DNA of 57,072 bases from Lachnospiraceae bacterium KH1T2 (GTDB lineage Bacteria > Bacillota > Clostridia > Lachnospirales > Lachnospiraceae), in contig FOSY01000001.1 in assembly GCA_900114405.1 (NCBI GenBank), positions 489,523 through 546,594 on the forward strand, written 5' to 3'. The notes beneath the pieces were generated by a model. That model made no database searches and was not told the DNA's origin. It saw only the letters and a list, made by a program, of their open reading frames with translations. A program made the translations under genes and the position numbers. This document shows positions 55,784 to 57,072 of the stretch, one piece after another (the stretch's first letter is position 1; the number at the start of each line of letters is the position of its first letter).

Positions 55784-55799
55784 ATATCAAAATCCCCCA

Positions 55800-56547
55800 C
55801 TATTTCACAAGCCACGAGCCTGTCTTCTTTGATCTGATTCTTTCAATCACTCCTTCGTCCAGCAATTCCTTCATTAGCATTTGTACCGCTCTTCTGGATT
55901 TATTCATCATCGCAGACAGTTCAGCTTGCGTCAATGAAGGATTTTCTTTAAGAAGCAGCAATAGATGTTCTCTATCCAACATCATGCTTTTCTGCGCTTT
56001 ATTTTGCGCTTTATCATACGCATAATTTAGATTCCACAACGTAAGGAAGAAATTATATCCATCCGTATAAAATACTGGCTTTAGCTCTTCCTTATATCTT
56101 TCCTCCGCTTCATAGGCATCAAGGATTTTCTTAAATCCACTACCGCGTCGCTCCATAAGCCGCATTCTTCCAAAAAACATCCGCAAGAATCGGATTTCGC
56201 AGTTTTGACGGTACATGTCTTATATCCAGCAACTGGACCTCCGAACCATCAAACATTCCTCCGGGATTAGTGATGACAATCCTATCATCATAAATATCTA
56301 CCTGGCTGTGAGCTCCTGTCTGAAGATAACTTCTGTGGATAAGAGCATTAACCAATCCCTCTTCTAAGGCTCTTTCCGGATAGTCAGGTAACTCCACACG
56401 TTTATCATTGTCTTTGCGCCATCCTTTTTTTGTATTATTTTTAATAAAGGACATAGTACTGTCATAAAGCTCTATAAGTCCACCTGTATATTCAGCATCA
56501 TCAATCATCAAGTGCGTCCTGTGTAGAAATGATTTCCTTAACCGCAT
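55800..56547 (-). pseudogene. AlbA_2/ATP-binding transcriptional regulator, truncated and frameshifted
   Basis: The C-terminal half of a putative DNA-binding, HATPase_c_4-type regulator: PDYPERALEEGLVNALIHRS, DIYDDRIVITNPGGM, then in another frame GRMRLMERRGSGFKKILDAY and a winged-helix tail (PSLTQAELSAMMNKSRRAVQ). Six A bases (plus strand 56172-56177) mark the break; with five the frame is continuous. The N-terminal AlbA_2 domain is missing as well. About 249 residues remain when restored. Confidence 0.75.
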
Positions 56548-56622
56548 AAGAAATAATTTACATTTAAATTCGGAACCTTATATCTATTAGCCATTTTTAA
56601 TTTTTTTCTGTTTTTGGCTAAT

Positions 56623-57072
56623 TCACGCTTCTAACAGCCAATCAGCTAAATCGACAATTTTTATACCTTCGTATTGGTATTCATCATTTCTTGTACGTGC
56701 GATAAGCATTTTAGGATATGCATCTTTTATCTGCAAAAGTGGTGAAACTTCTCTCTCAAAAGTCTTATCATCGCTTATGTTATCGGATACTTGAATATAG
56801 ATTTTTTCGCTACGTTTTATCGCCACAAAATCTATCTCTTTTTTATATAATACCCCGACATAAACCTCATACCCTCTACGAAGAAGTTCTATAGCCACAA
56901 TATTCTCAAGGATTCTTCCATAATCCATATTTCTTGTGCCGAGCTTGGCGTACCGAAATGTATGATCACTGAGATAATACTTATCATTACTTGATAAATA
57001 TTTTTTCCCTTTGATATCGTATCTACGGATTTTATAAAACGCAAATGCATTGCATAGGTATTGCATGTACGA
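56623..57072 (-). CDS. ATPase of the DUF4143 type, C-terminal part (runs off the window)
   Basis: The last 149 or so residues of an AAA ATPase with a C-terminal DUF4143 nuclease-like domain: [40 protein letters not shown], then [19 protein letters not shown] with the ExDF-type site, and a late ALIAR-like motif MLIARTRND. The frame is open to the window edge, so the ATPase domain lies outside. Such proteins are frequent in Clostridia and Bacteroidetes, with unclear role. Confidence 0.75.
   Translation of the reverse strand, partial: SYMQYLCNAFAFYKIRRYDIKGKKYLSSNDKYYLSDHTFRYAKLGTRNMDYGRILENIVAIELLRRGYEVYVGVLYKKEIDFVAIKRSEKIYIQVSDNISDDKTFEREVSPLLQIKDAYPKMLIARTRNDEYQYEGIKIVDLADWLLEA

Noticed and set aside
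27350..57072. Insertion sequences
   Set aside because: No complete transposase with terminal repeats was found; the only transposase-like piece is the truncated Rpn fragment.

Overview
The window looks like a chromosome segment of a low-GC Firmicute of the Lachnospiraceae type (Clostridia), roughly Butyrivibrio/Roseburia-like. The reasons are the AT-rich sequence with AGGAGG ribosome-binding sites, an mraZ-led division cluster, a chromosomal DUF5688 protein, and Tn916/Tn1549-style mobile genes. The genus is not certain. Almost all housekeeping genes are on the minus strand.

1-27.4 kb, core chromosome (read right to left): ychF-lgt; a division and wall cluster mraZ-rsmH-ftsL-pbp-mraY-ftsW-ftsQ-ftsZ, followed by nrdR; yqeG-aroE-aroK-aroQ; efp; a DUF5688 gene; tRNA-Arg(CCG); an SH3 surface protein; gdhA; a complete oppBCDFA peptide importer; a FIST sensor plus soluble chemoreceptor pair; and tRNA-Leu(AAG). 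Most units carry a recognisable sigma-A promoter and hairpin terminator. The division cluster has a four-repeat MraZ box and lacks murE/F/D/G/C and ftsA.

27.4-32.6 kb, left end of an integrated mobile element placed just upstream of ychF: tyrosine integrase (frameshifted), Xis, MazF-type toxin, sigma-like regulator (frameshifted), an XRE regulator, a zinc-ribbon protein, and a divergent LexA-like repressor with twin operators.

32.6-47.7 kb, defence island: a four-helix membrane protein; an AAA ATPase divergent from a three-gene type II-short CBASS operon (CD-NTase, E2-like protein, S-4TM effector); then a seven-gene minus-strand restriction block: XRE controller, two C5-cytosine methyltransferases, a double-AAA McrB-like motor, McrC-like nuclease, GmrSD-like DUF262 nuclease and Vsr. 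The block resembles LlaJI/BsuMI systems with a modification-dependent nuclease added.

48.1-50.9 kb, a plus-strand cassette of unknown role: an unknown protein, two paralogous GNAT acetyltransferases, a small unknown protein and an XRE protein. This is the part least like anything I can name.

51-57 kb, transfer module and decayed tail: an inverted-repeat cluster that may be oriT, a MobP relaxase, MobC, a DUF4316-like protein, a topoisomerase III C-terminal part fused in frame to a DUF5688 fragment, and several truncated or frameshifted genes. MobC and the topoisomerase region contain four in-frame stop codons, all TAG, while their frames stay otherwise open. Three other element genes are broken at six-base homopolymers. 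The element is either decaying or carries assembly errors, and the TAG-only pattern deserves a specific check.
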